From assembly GCF_000801105.2 (NCBI RefSeq), contig NC_079513.1:23900273-23964272 (forward strand): a DNA stretch of 64,000 bases, read 5' to 3'. Made by a program: the position numbers and the translations under genes. Below the pieces are notes generated by a model that saw nothing but the letters and a program-made list of their open reading frames with translations, did not search any database and was not told where the DNA came from. Position 1 is the stretch's first letter, and every line of letters starts with the position of its first letter. The stretch is from Raphanus sativus. Taxonomy: Eukaryota; Streptophyta; Magnoliopsida; Brassicales; Brassicaceae. This document shows, piece after piece, positions 46,048-57,171 of the stretch.

Positions 46048-49000
46048 ATACCCCGCTCTTCGAAATCGACCTTGTCCTCAAGGTCCAAGTCAGGAAACTG
46101 ACCTCGCAGCAGACTGATCTCCTCCCAAGTGCAATCATGTGTCGGTAGCCCCTTCCACTTAATCAAGACCTCCTCTCTTCCTGTCTTCTCATTTCTCCGC
46201 TTCTGAACCACTGCCTCTGGCTCGGTCTCCAGCACCCCATCCGACGTCAGTTGTGACGGAATGGCCATGGTTTCCACTGTCTCCCCGACGACCTTTTTGA
46301 GCTGGGAAACATGGAAAGTAGGATGTATCTTTGTTCCCTCTGGTAGCTTCAGTTTGTAGGCTACACGCCCTACCTTAGCCAGTACTTCGAACGGTCCATA
46401 GAACCTCGCAGATAGCTTCTCGTTGATGCGTTTTGCCACCGAGCGCTGTCTATAGGGGCGGAGCTTCAGCAGAACCATATCCCCTACCTCAAATTCCACT
46501 TCTCGTCTGTGACAATCTGCTCTCTGTTTCATCAACTGCTGTGAGCGATGCAACTGCTCCTTGATGGTTTCGATCATCTGATCACGTTCTTTCAGTTGAT
46601 CTTCCAACTGCGCATTAGCTGTCGATCCGTCCTCATACCTGAGCAGCGTTGGTGGTTCTCTCCCATACAGAGCCTTGAACGGCGACATTTGCAGTGCTGA
46701 GTGATATGAAGTGTTGTAGCTTAGCTCAGCCCATTCCAAGAACTTTGCCCACGTCTTTGGCTTATCTCCCGCATAACACCTCAGATAGGTCTCCATACTT
46801 CTGTTGGTTACCTCAGTCTGACCATCCGTCTGTGGGTGATAGGCCGTACTGAAGCATAGCTTGGACCCCGACAGCCTGAAGAGCTCTTTCCAGAACAGAC
46901 TAGTGAACACTTTATCTCGGTCCGAGATGATCGTGCGTGGAAATCCATGTAACTTAATCACCCCCTGAACGAATAGCTGAGCCACCTCAGGCGCTGTGAA
47001 AGGATGCTTGATCTTGATGAAGTGAGCATACTTGGTGAACCGATCCACCACTACCAGCACTGCATTGTATCCCTCTGACTTTGGTAGTCCTTCCACAAAA
47101 TCCATGGAGATATCTTCCCATACTTGTCCTGGAACCGGCAAGGGTTGCAGCAATCCTCCAGGAGCAAGCGTAGAGTATTTCTGACGTTGACAAATCTGAC
47201 ATTCCGCCACATATCTCCTAATGTCTGTCATCATACCCTTCCAGTAAAATAACTCGCCAATGCGCTTCTGTGTTTTAAGCATTCCTCCGTGTCCTGCTAT
47301 TTTACTGTCATGATGCTCCTGCATTACTGTCTTCACCAAAGGAGACTCTCTTGGCAACACAAGCTTCCCGTGTCTTAGTAATCTTCCCTGAACCCACGCA
47401 TAATCTGGATGTTTGTTGGGGTCCTCTCTTAGCTCAGAGATCAGCTTCTGCAACTCTTCGTTTCTGTCAACTTCCCCACAGATTTCCTCTAGCTGCAAGG
47501 CTGTTGACACCGTCACTGCGAACAACTCGGCAACCTCAGCCTTTCGCGATAGGGCGTCAGCGGCCTTGTTCTCCAGGCCCGGCTTGTAAGCAATATCAAA
47601 CTCAAACCCAAGCAGCTTGGTTAACCATTTTTGATATTCCATGTTGATCTCCCGTTGCTCCAGTAAGAACTTGAGACTCTTTTGATCTGTTCTGACCAAA
47701 AAATTTCTGCCCAACAAGTAGTGTCTCCATTTTTGCACTGCGAACACGATTGCCATGAGCTCCCTCTCGTAAACCGACTTCAGCTTCTGCCTCTCCGTTA
47801 AGGCTTGGCTGAAATAGGCTATTGGCCTCTGCTGCTGCATCAGAACAGCTCCGAGCCCCACACCAGAAGCATCAGACTCGACGATGAAGAGAGCATCGAA
47901 GTCTGGCATGGCTAGAACTGGAGCTGTCGCCATGGCTTCTTTAAGCTTCACAAACGCCCCCGTGGCTTCTGCACACCATCTAAACTGATCTTTCTGCAAC
48001 AGCGAAGTCAAGGGTCGTGCAATACTCCCATAGCCGAGTACAAACTTCCTGTAATACCCTGTGAGGCCTAAGAAGCCCCTCAATCCCTTGACCGTCCGTG
48101 GTTCAGGCCAGTCCACCATTGCTCGCACCTTCTCGGGGTCAGCAGCCACCCCCTGAGCCGAGATGATGTGGCCCAAGTATTCTACCTTCTCACTCCCAAA
48201 CTGGCACTTCTTTTGGTTAGCGTACAACTGGTTGTCTCGCAACAACTGCAACACCACCCCTAGATGCTCTCTGTGATCCTCCTCGGTCTTGCTGTACACC
48301 AAGATGTCGTCAAAGAAGACGAGAACAAAACGACGCAGGTGGGGACGGAAGACCTCATTCATGAGTGATTGAAATGTAGCTGGGGCGTTCGACAGCCCAA
48401 ACGGCATAACTAAGAACTCATAGTGGCCATCGTGCGTGCGAAAAGCGGTCTTAGGTACATCCTCCGCCTTGACTAAGATCTGATGATAGCCTGCACGAAG
48501 GTCGAGCTTGGAGAAGACCGTCGCGCCATGGAGCTCGTCCAACAGCTGATCAATCATCGGTATCGGGTACTTGTCCGCCACTGTTACTCGGTTAAGAGCC
48601 CGATAATCGACACAGAACCTCCAGCTTCCGTCTTTCTTTTTCACGAGCAAAACAGGGCTAGAGAAAGGGCTATTGCTTTCTTTAATGATCCCAGCTGCTA
48701 ACATCAACCCAATCTGTCGCTCGATCTCTGCCTTTTGCGCATGAGGGTATCGGAAGGGTCGGACGCTCACGGGGCTAGCTCCTGATTCTAGGAGGATTGC
48801 GTGCTCCTTCCCCCTCGTAGGAGGCAATCCACTCGGTTCTTTGAACACATCCAAGTACTGGTTCGTCACTTCTTTCCATACCGGAGACGTGGTTGCGTGA
48901 GATGGAGCTACTGCAGCCTGCAACCCACCAAACTCGATCAACATCCCATCACCTTCCTTCTCCATAGTCTTCCATATGGACTTGAGAGAGACTGCTGCTG

Positions 49001-50708
49001 AGTGGAGACTGGGATCTCCTTGTAGCAACACCCACTCCCCATCCAATTTAATTTTCATCCGCTGAAGCTTCCAATTTACTCTGGTCTCTCCAAGAGTATC
49101 GAGCCATTGTACCCCCAAGATCACATCGGCAATACCCAACTCCAGAGGCAGGAAGCTCGTGTGAATGGTGCATTCTTGAAGCTTTAGCTCTACCCCTGTG
49201 ATTACTCCCCTTCCTTGTACCTTAACCCCACCAGCTACCAAGACACCGTAGCGAGTAGTGTTCTGTGCCTCTAGCCCCAGCTTCTTCGCTATCCTCTCTG
49301 AGATGAAATTATGAGAGGCTCCGCTGTCGATGAGCACTATCACTTCTTCCCCACCGAGCTCCCCTTGTAATTTCATGGTCCGAGAAGAGGATAGTCCAAC
49401 CACGGAGTTTATCGAGACCTCCGCCACCACGGCTTCGACCTCGCCGTCTTCCTCCAGTAACTCACGGGGCTCCTCCTCTAGTACTTCTTCGCTTCCATCG
49501 TCGTACATGACGAGCACCGTAAGTTCCGGTTTCGGACAACGGTGATTTCGATGGAACTTCTCATCGCATCGGAAACACAGACCCGCCGCCCTTCGCTGCT
49601 CGATCTCCGCTGGCGTGAGCCGTCGGAACGGAGCCTTAACCCTATTGTGATAGGTTACGGTTTTTCCGGCGTCCCCCTTTTCTTTCTTAGCCATTGGGCT
49701 CTGGTTGACACTGGGCTTCGATTTCTGTTGACTCGGCCCGTTAGAGCTTTGTCTGTTTACGAACGTAGACGTTCCCCCGTTACTGGACTTGAAGTTACGG
49801 CCCATTAAGGATCCATAGGGTTTTGTCTCGTCGTCTTCATCGTCTTCCCACGCTTCCACCTTTCGAGCTACCTTCATCATTTTCTGCAATGTCGTTGGTT
49901 CAAACATCCTCACGCCAGCTCTTATGCGAGATTTCAATCCCGACATAAAGGCCATTTTGAGCATCGTATCTGGCACCTCCGGAGCGTTCGTCGCCAGCGA
50001 GATGAACTCCCGACAGAATTCCTTGACGGTCCCTTCCTGTCGGAGTCTCAAGAGTCTTTCGCCGGCCGATGTGTCCTTCATCGTCGAGTACTGCTCTAAT
50101 ACTCTCTCCTTCATGTGGTTCCAGCTGCGAAACGGGTCTCTGTCCCGTTCCCAGCGGTACCAGAGCAGGGCATCCTCCACAAAGCACATCCTCACAGCCT
50201 TCAACTTTTGCTCCTCCGTGAACTCACTGAGCTCGAAGTACTGCTCTGCCCTCAGCACCCAACTGTCTGCTTGTTCACCATCGAACAACGGCAGCTCTAG
50301 TTGGTCTGTTATGGTTCGGTCTCGGTCCTTGCTGCCCTCGGTCTGGTTGGACCCCCGCGAACAAGACCCGTTCCTCTCCGATACTCCCCCTTCAGCCAAC
50401 TTCGGAGTTTGAATCGGAACGGTACCGGCTTCTTGCGTCACCGGCCGCAGATCCTCCTCTTCGGGTGTTTCCTCCTCCTGGTGAGCCTTTTCTTTGGCGA
50501 CTTCGAGCGAACGAGCTTGCTCCCTCATTTGCTCGTCCTTCTCCTGCTCCCATCGCGCAAAGAAGGCACTCATCTGTTGTTGCATCGCCGACAAGGTTTG
50601 TTCCATCGTATCCACCTTTGTCATGCTCTGCTCCAAGGTAGTGATGCGGCCCAACTGCTGTTGCACTTGTTCCGCGGTTTGTTCAGCTTCAGGTTTCTTA
50701 GGTGGCAT
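45978..50708 (-). CDS. Intact gag-pol polyprotein of the chromovirus
   Basis: A single uninterrupted frame of 1576 aa from the ATG at 50708. An in-frame extension upstream overlaps the primer-binding site and has no ATG. Positions below count from that extension, 11 residues longer. Gag with a CX2CX4HX4C knuckle (about 389-402), aspartic protease DSG (about 472), reverse transcriptase with FFDD (about 809-812), RNase H (from about 955), integrase with HHCC finger (about 1143-1184) and D,D,E residues near 1214, 1274 and 1310, and a C-terminal chromodomain (about 1504-1550). All catalytic motifs seen are intact. The last residues are encoded by the polypurine tract and the 3' LTR. Confidence 0.95.
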   Translation of the reverse strand: MPPKKPEAEQTAEQVQQQLGRITTLEQSMTKVDTMEQTLSAMQQQMSAFFARWEQEKDEQMREQARSLEVAKEKAHQEEETPEEEDLRPVTQEAGTVPIQTPKLAEGGVSERNGSCSRGSNQTEGSKDRDRTITDQLELPLFDGEQADSWVLRAEQYFELSEFTEEQKLKAVRMCFVEDALLWYRWERDRDPFRSWNHMKERVLEQYSTMKDTSAGERLLRLRQEGTVKEFCREFISLATNAPEVPDTMLKMAFMSGLKSRIRAGVRMFEPTTLQKMMKVARKVEAWEDDEDDETKPYGSLMGRNFKSSNGGTSTFVNRQSSNGPSQQKSKPSVNQSPMAKKEKGDAGKTVTYHNRVKAPFRRLTPAEIEQRRAAGLCFRCDEKFHRNHRCPKPELTVLVMYDDGSEEVLEEEPRELLEEDGEVEAVVAEVSINSVVGLSSSRTMKLQGELGGEEVIVLIDSGASHNFISERIAKKLGLEAQNTTRYGVLVAGGVKVQGRGVITGVELKLQECTIHTSFLPLELGIADVILGVQWLDTLGETRVNWKLQRMKIKLDGEWVLLQGDPSLHSAAVSLKSIWKTMEKEGDGMLIEFGGLQAAVAPSHATTSPVWKEVTNQYLDVFKEPSGLPPTRGKEHAILLESGASPVSVRPFRYPHAQKAEIERQIGLMLAAGIIKESNSPFSSPVLLVKKKDGSWRFCVDYRALNRVTVADKYPIPMIDQLLDELHGATVFSKLDLRAGYHQILVKAEDVPKTAFRTHDGHYEFLVMPFGLSNAPATFQSLMNEVFRPHLRRFVLVFFDDILVYSKTEEDHREHLGVVLQLLRDNQLYANQKKCQFGSEKVEYLGHIISAQGVAADPEKVRAMVDWPEPRTVKGLRGFLGLTGYYRKFVLGYGSIARPLTSLLQKDQFRWCAEATGAFVKLKEAMATAPVLAMPDFDALFIVESDASGVGLGAVLMQQQRPIAYFSQALTERQKLKSVYERELMAIVFAVQKWRHYLLGRNFLVRTDQKSLKFLLEQREINMEYQKWLTKLLGFEFDIAYKPGLENKAADALSRKAEVAELFAVTVSTALQLEEICGEVDRNEELQKLISELREDPNKHPDYAWVQGRLLRHGKLVLPRESPLVKTVMQEHHDSKIAGHGGMLKTQKRIGELFYWKGMMTDIRRYVAECQICQRQKYSTLAPGGLLQPLPVPGQVWEDISMDFVEGLPKSEGYNAVLVVVDRFTKYAHFIKIKHPFTAPEVAQLFVQGVIKLHGFPRTIISDRDKVFTSLFWKELFRLSGSKLCFSTAYHPQTDGQTEVTNRSMETYLRCYAGDKPKTWAKFLEWAELSYNTSYHSALQMSPFKALYGREPPTLLRYEDGSTANAQLEDQLKERDQMIETIKEQLHRSQQLMKQRADCHRREVEFEVGDMVLLKLRPYRQRSVAKRINEKLSARFYGPFEVLAKVGRVAYKLKLPEGTKIHPTFHVSQLKKVVGETVETMAIPSQLTSDGVLETEPEAVVQKRRNEKTGREEVLIKWKGLPTHDCTWEEISLLRGQFPDLDLEDKVDFEERGIDTYGAERPPIIYQYKRRGQAKQ
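46048..46062 (-). other. Polypurine tract of the element
   Basis: The minus strand reads GAAGAGCGGGGTAT directly before the 3' LTR. It primes plus-strand synthesis and here also codes for EERGI of the polyprotein. Confidence 0.7.
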
Positions 50709-50728
50709 CGTATTCCTTAGATCTACAA

Positions 50729-50740
50729 GCTCTGATACCA
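50729..50740 (-). other. Primer-binding site, initiator tRNA-Met
   Basis: The minus strand reads TGGTATCAGAGC three bases after the 5' LTR. This is the usual plant primer-binding site complementary to the 3' end of initiator tRNA-Met. Confidence 0.9.
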
Positions 50741-50743
50741 ATT

Positions 50744-51184
50744 TGATAGAGACAACCTATCTATTTGTATGAACTCTTGTGATAAAAGGGAAATACTGCT
50801 TTATTGATAAGTTTAAGCCAAGTTACACAGAGATGTTAAGGACTCTCAACTCCTACTACAACTTGACCAAACAATTGATAACCTCAACAGACTCCTCTAC
50901 TACTTTATTTATACTCCTAACTCATGTGAAAGCCCACAACTATTGTGAGTCACAACTACGCTACTTGACAAAGCCATGTGCCCACAACCGTAATGACAAT
51001 GACTCTTATTCCTTTATTCAAGCATGCCTAATACTCCCAACTCGGTACTCCTAATACTCCAAATCCAGTACTCATCCCTCAATACTCCAAAAGCCAGCTG
51101 TCTCCTCTTTACCGTTACTGCTTTGCTTGTCCCCTTCGCTTGTACTGATATATGATTGGAGGACGCTCAACTCCGTACGTATCA
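50744..51184 (-). repeat. LTR (5' LTR of the element)
   Basis: 441 bp, TG..CA ends, nearly identical to the LTR at 45607-46047. It should carry the element's promoter, reading away from the GH3 gene. Confidence 0.96.
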
Positions 51185-51509
51185 GTTATCTGGCAAATTA
51201 GTGAGCATATTTTATAAATATTTCTTTCTCGTTATATTATTTACCGAAATGAAAAGAGATCATTTTATATATGCTGTCATAGACTCATAGCATAGTCAAA
51301 ATTCTCGACCTCTTATGGTGCGTATCTCCATTCAAGACAACAATATCTCAACCTGTTTTGCTGTCTCATTAAAAACATTGTAACATTCATCGTTTTCGTC
51401 GTCATCACATCTCTTTTTTGTCTTCTCCTTCTCAAATGGTTAATCAGTCTTGAACTATTATATTGTTAAAAATCAGCTGTGCAGGTGTCGAGAGTGAAGG
51501 AGGCAAAAG

Positions 51510-54359
51510 ATGGTGAGTTTGAGTTACTTTATACACACGTTAGGGCTTCTCGTGCTCTGTTCTTCTTCAGTGGCAGCTAACAAAGAACCACTTTCAAAGG
51601 CCAAGTATAAAGACCCGAAAGAGCCAGTGGAAGTCAGAATCAAGAACCTGATGAGCCATATGACCCTCGAAGAGAAACTCGGGCAGATGGTTCAGGTGGA
51701 ACGCGTCAATGCCACAACTAAAGTCATTAAAAACTACTTCATCGGTATGATTCTTGACCCTCCAAGAACATTGTTCAAAAACCTATACCAATATTCATTG
51801 AGTTATGTGTGCAGGGAGTGCTTTTAGCGGTGGAGGGAGCGTGCCGGCGCCTAACGCCACCCCTGAAGCTTGGGTGAAGATGGTGAATAAGATACAAAAG
51901 GCAGCTCTTTCGACCCGCTTAGGGATTCCCATTATCTACGGGATCGATGCTGTTCATGGTCACAATAATGCATACAATGCCACCATTTTCCCGCATAACG
52001 TAGGCCTCGGAGTCACCAGGCAAACTCTCACAGAGAATCTCTTAATGAATAAACGGATATGAAATCATTAACTAATATATAAAATAATATGGTTAATCTA
52101 GTTATCTCCGATTGGTTTTAAGTTTGAAAATTTATTATAAACTTTAGTTTAACAGAAAATATGTTTAACTAATGACCTGATGGGCATTGTTTCTTACTAC
52201 TGTTGTATTCATCTGTTAGGGACCCTAACCTTGTGAAGAGGATTGGTGAAGCAACTGCTCTTGAAGTTAGAGCGACAGGAATCCAATATGTCTTTGCTCC
52301 ATGTATTGCAGTAAGTACTAAAATATTAACTGAACCGACACAGAAACATAGTTTCTTTGTTGTAGCTAATAACTTTGAACAGGTGTGTAGAGACCCTAGA
52401 TGGGGAAGATGCTATGAGAGCTACAGTGAGGATCACAGAATAGTTCAACAGATGACTGAGATCATACCTGGTTTGCAAGGTGACCTTCATACAGGTCAAA
52501 AGGGTGTCCCTTTCGTCGCTGGAAAGTAAGTAAATACTATCTCTAGAGAAGCAAAGATTCATGAAAGCTGAGATTTTATCATAATAAACTTACAGGACCA
52601 AAGTTGCAGCATGCGCTAAACACTTTGTTGGAGATGGAGGTACATTGAGAGGGATGAACGCAAACAACACGGTTGTGAACTCAAATGGATTGCTCAGCAT
52701 ACACATGCCGGCTTATTACGATGCGGTAAACAAGGGTGTTGCAACGGTTATGGTGTCATACTCGTCCTTAAACGGGTTGAAAATGCATGCCAATAAGAAA
52801 CTTATCACAGGTTTCCTCAAGAATAAGTTGAAGTTCAAGGTAACCATACTAATCATAATAGAATAATGCCTTACTTGACCAAGACATTTGAGTAGATAAA
52901 TATGAAATGGTTTTTAAATATTTTTTTGCAGGGCATTGTCATCTCAGATTTTCTAGGTGTTGATTGGATCACTACACCTCTTCATGCTAATTATTCACAT
53001 TCTGTAAATTCTGCTGTCACTGCTGGAATCGATATGGTCAGTCTCATTAACTGTTCTGCTTTTTTGTAAAGACATAAAACGCACTTGATATATAGTTGAT
53101 ATATATGATTAATGTCTTGTGATGCAGATCATGGGTTCATCAAACTTAACAGAGTTAGTCGACGTCCTAACCAGTCAAGTGAAGAGAAAACTGATCCCAA
53201 TGAGAAGAATCAACGATGCCGTGGAGAGAATCTTGAGAGTCAAATTCACAATGGGGCTCTTTGAGGATCCCATGGCTGATCATAGCTTAGCCAACAAGCT
53301 AGGCTGTAAGGTCTGTAAGACAAAAAAAACATGAGTTTTTAAAGACAGAGAGCCCCAACTCAAACTCTGGTCCGTGTGTAAACAGGAACACAGGGAGCTA
53401 GCAAGAGAAGCAGTGAGGAAATCTCTGGTGCTGTTAAAGAACGGTGAAAATGCAGATAAGCCCTTGCTTCCTCTGCCAAAGAAAGCCAAAAGGATCCTTG
53501 TGGCGGGAACACACGCTGATAACTTGGGATACCAATGTGGAGGCTGGACTATCACTTGGCAAGGCCTCAATAGCAACAATCTCACCATAGGTATACACAC
53601 ACTTTTCAAATAAATCATCATTTCTTCATAAATTTTTGTTTTTGGTATTGTTAAATCATCATTTCTTCATTAATATTTTATTCTTCATTATTTTTTGGAT
53701 AAGATATATATATATATGTGTGTTATTTAGTTTCGCATTTATTTATTTCTTTTAAGCATTATCTTCTTACATTTGTTAAAACAGAGAAGACATGACCTGT
53801 AGTGTTTCTCAGACATGTTAAAGATCATTACAGAACAACATTACCAATCTAAGATTGAGTTCTTTTTGCAGGTACAACCATCCTCACCGCAGTAAAAAAT
53901 ACGGTGGATCCGACCACAAAAGTCATCTACAACGAGAATCCAGACACGAACTTCATCAACTCAAGCCGCTTCGATTACGCGATCGTGGTCATCGGGGAGA
54001 CACCGTACGCTGAGGGATACGGAGACAGCACGAACTTAACCATAGCCGAACCGGGTCTTAGCACTATGGAGAACGTGTGCGGGCTGGTGAAATGCGTGGT
54101 GGTGGTCGTCTCGGGACGTCCGGTGATGATGCAGCCATTCGTGGGGGAGATCGACGCTCTGGTTGCGGCGTGGCTTCCAGGAACGGAAGGGCAGGGAGTG
54201 GCTGATGTTTTGTTCGGAGATTATGGATTCACCGGGAAGCTGGCTAGGACGTGGTTCAGGACAGTGGATCAGTTGCCGATGAACGTTGGTGACCCGCATT
54301 ATGACCCGTTGTATGCGTTTGGATTCGGGTTGACCACAAAGCCAAATAAACAGCTTTGA
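51510..54359 (+). CDS. BGLC1: GH3 beta-glucosidase / exo-beta-glucanase, copy 1 (BGLC1-like), intact
   Basis: Nine exons: 51510-51744, 51815-52019, 52220-52310, 52383-52525, 52596-52839, 52932-53036, 53128-53310, 53386-53590, 53872-54359. Total 1899 bp, 632 aa, all in frame. A signal peptide (about 1-23) precedes the GH3 N-domain with [39 protein letters not shown] and KHFVGDGG. The catalytic nucleophile is the Asp of [11 protein letters not shown], where most relatives have ISDW. The C-domain has [13 protein letters not shown] and [11 protein letters not shown], whose Glu is the likely acid/base. Relatives act in the apoplast on glucans and xyloglucan oligosaccharides. Intron 2 uses a GC donor (CACCAG/GCAAAC). 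Corresponds to the tandem At5g20940/At5g20950 locus. Its upstream region is split by the retrotransposon, about 325 bp from the ATG. Confidence 0.93.
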
Positions 54360-54563
54360 GATTTTGGTGGAGAGTTCGTTTAGTGTTTGATTGGCGCCAA
54401 CGTCGAAAGTTAGTTAAGAAAAGAAAAATCTATAAATTATATTTTAAATAATTTTGATAGTGTTGTCAAAAAAAAAAAAATTTGATAGCTTAAACAGTTG
54501 AGTTTACAGTATTGTTCCTATGACATTTAAAATATAATTGATTTTAGCTGATCATGCTTAAAC

Positions 54564-57000
54564 ATTATCATGAAATTATGTCATAACTAGGCCTCTAGGC
54601 TCTAGTCATAACATTGTTGCAAGCACTCTAAAGAAAAACAGAGTTGTTACATTCACATCAGAAACACAAAGACAAGCTATTAATTAAGTTTAAAAAAAAA
54701 GAGACAAGCTATTAAGTGTTCTTCCTCTTCTGGGTCCATAAGTGAACCGTGGTCCGAGCACGATAGGGACCTCTCTTGTTCCAAGACAAAGAAAGATACT
54801 AATGGACCCCAACTAAATAATTTCTCTGAAAATAAATAAATCGCATGAAGGAAATAAACTGCTACTTAAAAAATGATTATTCTCACCAATTATTTAAAAG
54901 AAAATCAGTTAATCCAAACTAATTTTTACTAAGTTATCTGGCAAATTAGTGAGCATATTTTATAAATATTTCTTTCTCGTTATATTATTTACCGAAATGA
55001 AAAGAGATCATTTTATATATGCTGTCATAGACTCATAGCATAGTCAAAATTCTCGACCTCTTATGGTGCGTATCTCCATTCAAGACAACAATATCTCAAC
55101 CTGTTTTGCTGTCTCATTAAAAACATTGTAACATTCATCGTTTTCGTCGTCATCACATCTCTTTTTTGTCTTCTCCTTCTCAAATGGTTAATCAGTCTTG
55201 AACTATTATATTGTTAAAAATCAGCTGTGCAGGTGTCGAGAGTGAAGGAGGCAAAAGATGGTGAGTTTGAGTTACTTTATACACACGTTAGGGCTTCTCG
55301 TGCTCTGTTCTTCTTCAGTGGCAGCTAACAAAGAACCACTTTCAAAGGCCAAGTATAAAGACCCGAAAGAGCCATTGGAAGTCAGAATCAAGAACCTGAT
55401 GAGCCATATGACCCTCGAAGAGAAACTCGGGCAGATGGTTCAGGTGGAACGCGTCAATGCCACAACTAAAGTCATTAAAAACTACTTCATCGGTATGATT
55501 CTTGACCCTCCAAGAACATTGTTCAAAAACCTATACCAATATTCATTGAGTTATGTGTGCAGGGAGTGCTTTTAGCGGTGGAGGGAGCGTGCCGGCGCCT
55601 AACGCCACCCCTGAAGCTTGGGTGAAGATGGTGAATAAGATACAAAAGGCAGCTCTTTCGACCCGCTTAGGGATTCCCATTATCTACGGGATCGATGCTG
55701 TTCATGGTCACAATAATGCATACAATGCCACCATTTTCCCGCATAACGTAGGCCTCGGAGTCACCAGGCAAACTCTCACAGAGAATCTCTTAATGAATAA
55801 ACGGATATGAAATCATTAACTAATATATAAAATAATATGGTTAATCTAGTTATCTCCGATTGGTTTTAAGTTTGAAAATTTATTATAAACTTTAGTTTAA
55901 CAGAAAATCTGTTTAACTAATGACCTGATGGGCATTGTTTCTTACTACTGTTGTATTCATCTGTTAGGGACCCTAACCTTGTGAAGAGGATTGGTGAAGC
56001 AACTGCTCTTGAAGTTAGAGCGACAGGAATCCAATATGTCTTTGGGATACCAATGTGGAGGCTGGACACACGCTGATAACTTGTGGCGGGAACACACGCT
56101 GATAACTTGGGATACCAATGTGGAGGCTGGACTATCACTTGGCAAGGCCTCAATAGCAACAATCTCACCATAGGTATACACACACTTTTCAAATAAATCA
56201 TCATTTCTTCATAAATTTTTGTTTTTGGTATTGTTAAATCATCATTTCTTCATTAATATTTTATTCTTCATTATTTTTTGGATAAGATATATATATATAT
56301 ATATGTGTGTTATTTAGTTTCGCATTTATTTATTTCTTTTAAGCATTATCTTCTTACATTTGTTAAAACAGAGAAGACATGACCTGTAGTGTTTCTCAGA
56401 CATGTTAAAGATCATTACAGAACAACATTACCAATCTAAGATTGAGTTCTTTTTGCAGGTACAACCATCCTCACCGCAGTAAAAAATACGGTGGATCCGA
56501 CCACAAAAGTCATCTACAACGAGAATCCAGACACGAACTTCATCAACTCAAGCCGCTTCGATTACGCGATCGTGGTCATCGGGGAGACACCGTACGCTGA
56601 GGGATACGGAGACAGCACGAACTTAACCATAGCCGAACCGGGTCTTAGCACTATGGAGAACGTGTGCGGGCTGGTGAAATGCGTGGTGGTGGTCGTCTCG
56701 GGACGTCCGGTGATGATGCAGCCTTACGTGGGGAAGATCGATGCTCTGGTTGCGGCGTGGCTTCCAGGAACGGAAGGGCAGGGAGTGGCTGATGTTTTGT
56801 TCGGAGATTATGGATTCACCGGGAAGCTAGCTCGGACGTGGTTCAGGACGGTGGATCAGTTGCCAATGAACGTTGGTGACCCGCATTACGACCCGTTGTA
56901 CCCGTTTGGATTCGGGTTGACCACAAAGCCAAATAAACAGCTTTGAGATTTCGTTTAGTGTGGATTGGCGCCAAAGTTGAAAGTTAGTTAAGAAAAATCT
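54564..57000 (+). repeat. Tandem duplication, unit B with empty insertion site
   Basis: Matches unit A. At about 54931-54937 it reads AAGTTATCTGG without interruption, the pre-insertion form of the retrotransposon target. It contains the damaged GH3 copy. Confidence 0.92.
55258..56946 (+). pseudogene. BGLC1: GH3 beta-glucosidase copy 2, internal deletion
   Basis: Exons 1 and 2 (55258-55492, 55563-55767) and the start of exon 3 (55968-56044) match copy 1 almost exactly, including the GC-donor intron. After GTCTTTG in exon 3 the sequence jumps to a scrambled junction and then to the 3' part of exon 8. Exon 9 (56459-56946) is complete. Exons 4-7 are missing, including the one with the catalytic Asp. 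The joined frame hits a stop a few codons past the junction ([10 protein letters not shown] then TGA), so only a short secreted N-terminal fragment could be made. Confidence 0.93.
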
Positions 57001-57171
57001 ATAAATTATATTTTTAATCATTTTTGATAGCTTAAACAATTTTAGAAAGACTTGGTTCCCATGAAATTTGAATTTAAATTTAAAACAATTTAAAATATAT
57101 TTTTAAAATGTTCAAGTATCTATATAAAAAAGTATACAACGTTAAAAATATGAAATTCGTGTGGCGTTACT

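Larger units (their letters stand above)
45607..51184 (-). mobile_element. Young Ty3/chromovirus LTR retrotransposon, 5578 bp
   Basis: A complete element. It has 441-bp LTRs starting TGATAGAG and ending TATCA on the plus strand, a GTTAT duplication on both sides (45602-45606 and 51185-51189), and a primer-binding site next to the right LTR. One long gag-pol frame on the minus strand ends in a chromodomain. Order protease-RT-RNaseH-integrase places it in Ty3/Gypsy. The chromodomain, small size and short LTRs suggest the Reina clade (tentative). I found two differences between the LTRs. It sits in the upstream region of the first GH3 gene copy. Confidence 0.97.
45230..54510 (+). repeat. Tandem duplication, unit A (interrupted by the retrotransposon)
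   Basis: Sequence from CATTATCATGAAATTATG at 45230, minus the retrotransposon, reappears from 54564. The shared part includes about 375 bp before the insertion, about 320 bp between the insertion and the ATG, and the GH3 gene. The right limit is approximate because the 3' flanks diverge. Confidence 0.9.

Noticed and set aside
50709..50741. Gag start at the primer-binding site
   Set aside because: The frame is open there but starts with TTG within the primer-binding site. The ATG at 50708 (MPPKK) is the credible start.
52020..52063. Apparent truncation of GH3 copy 1 after [11 protein letters not shown]
   Set aside because: This is intronic sequence of a GC-AG intron; exon 3 continues the family sequence in frame.
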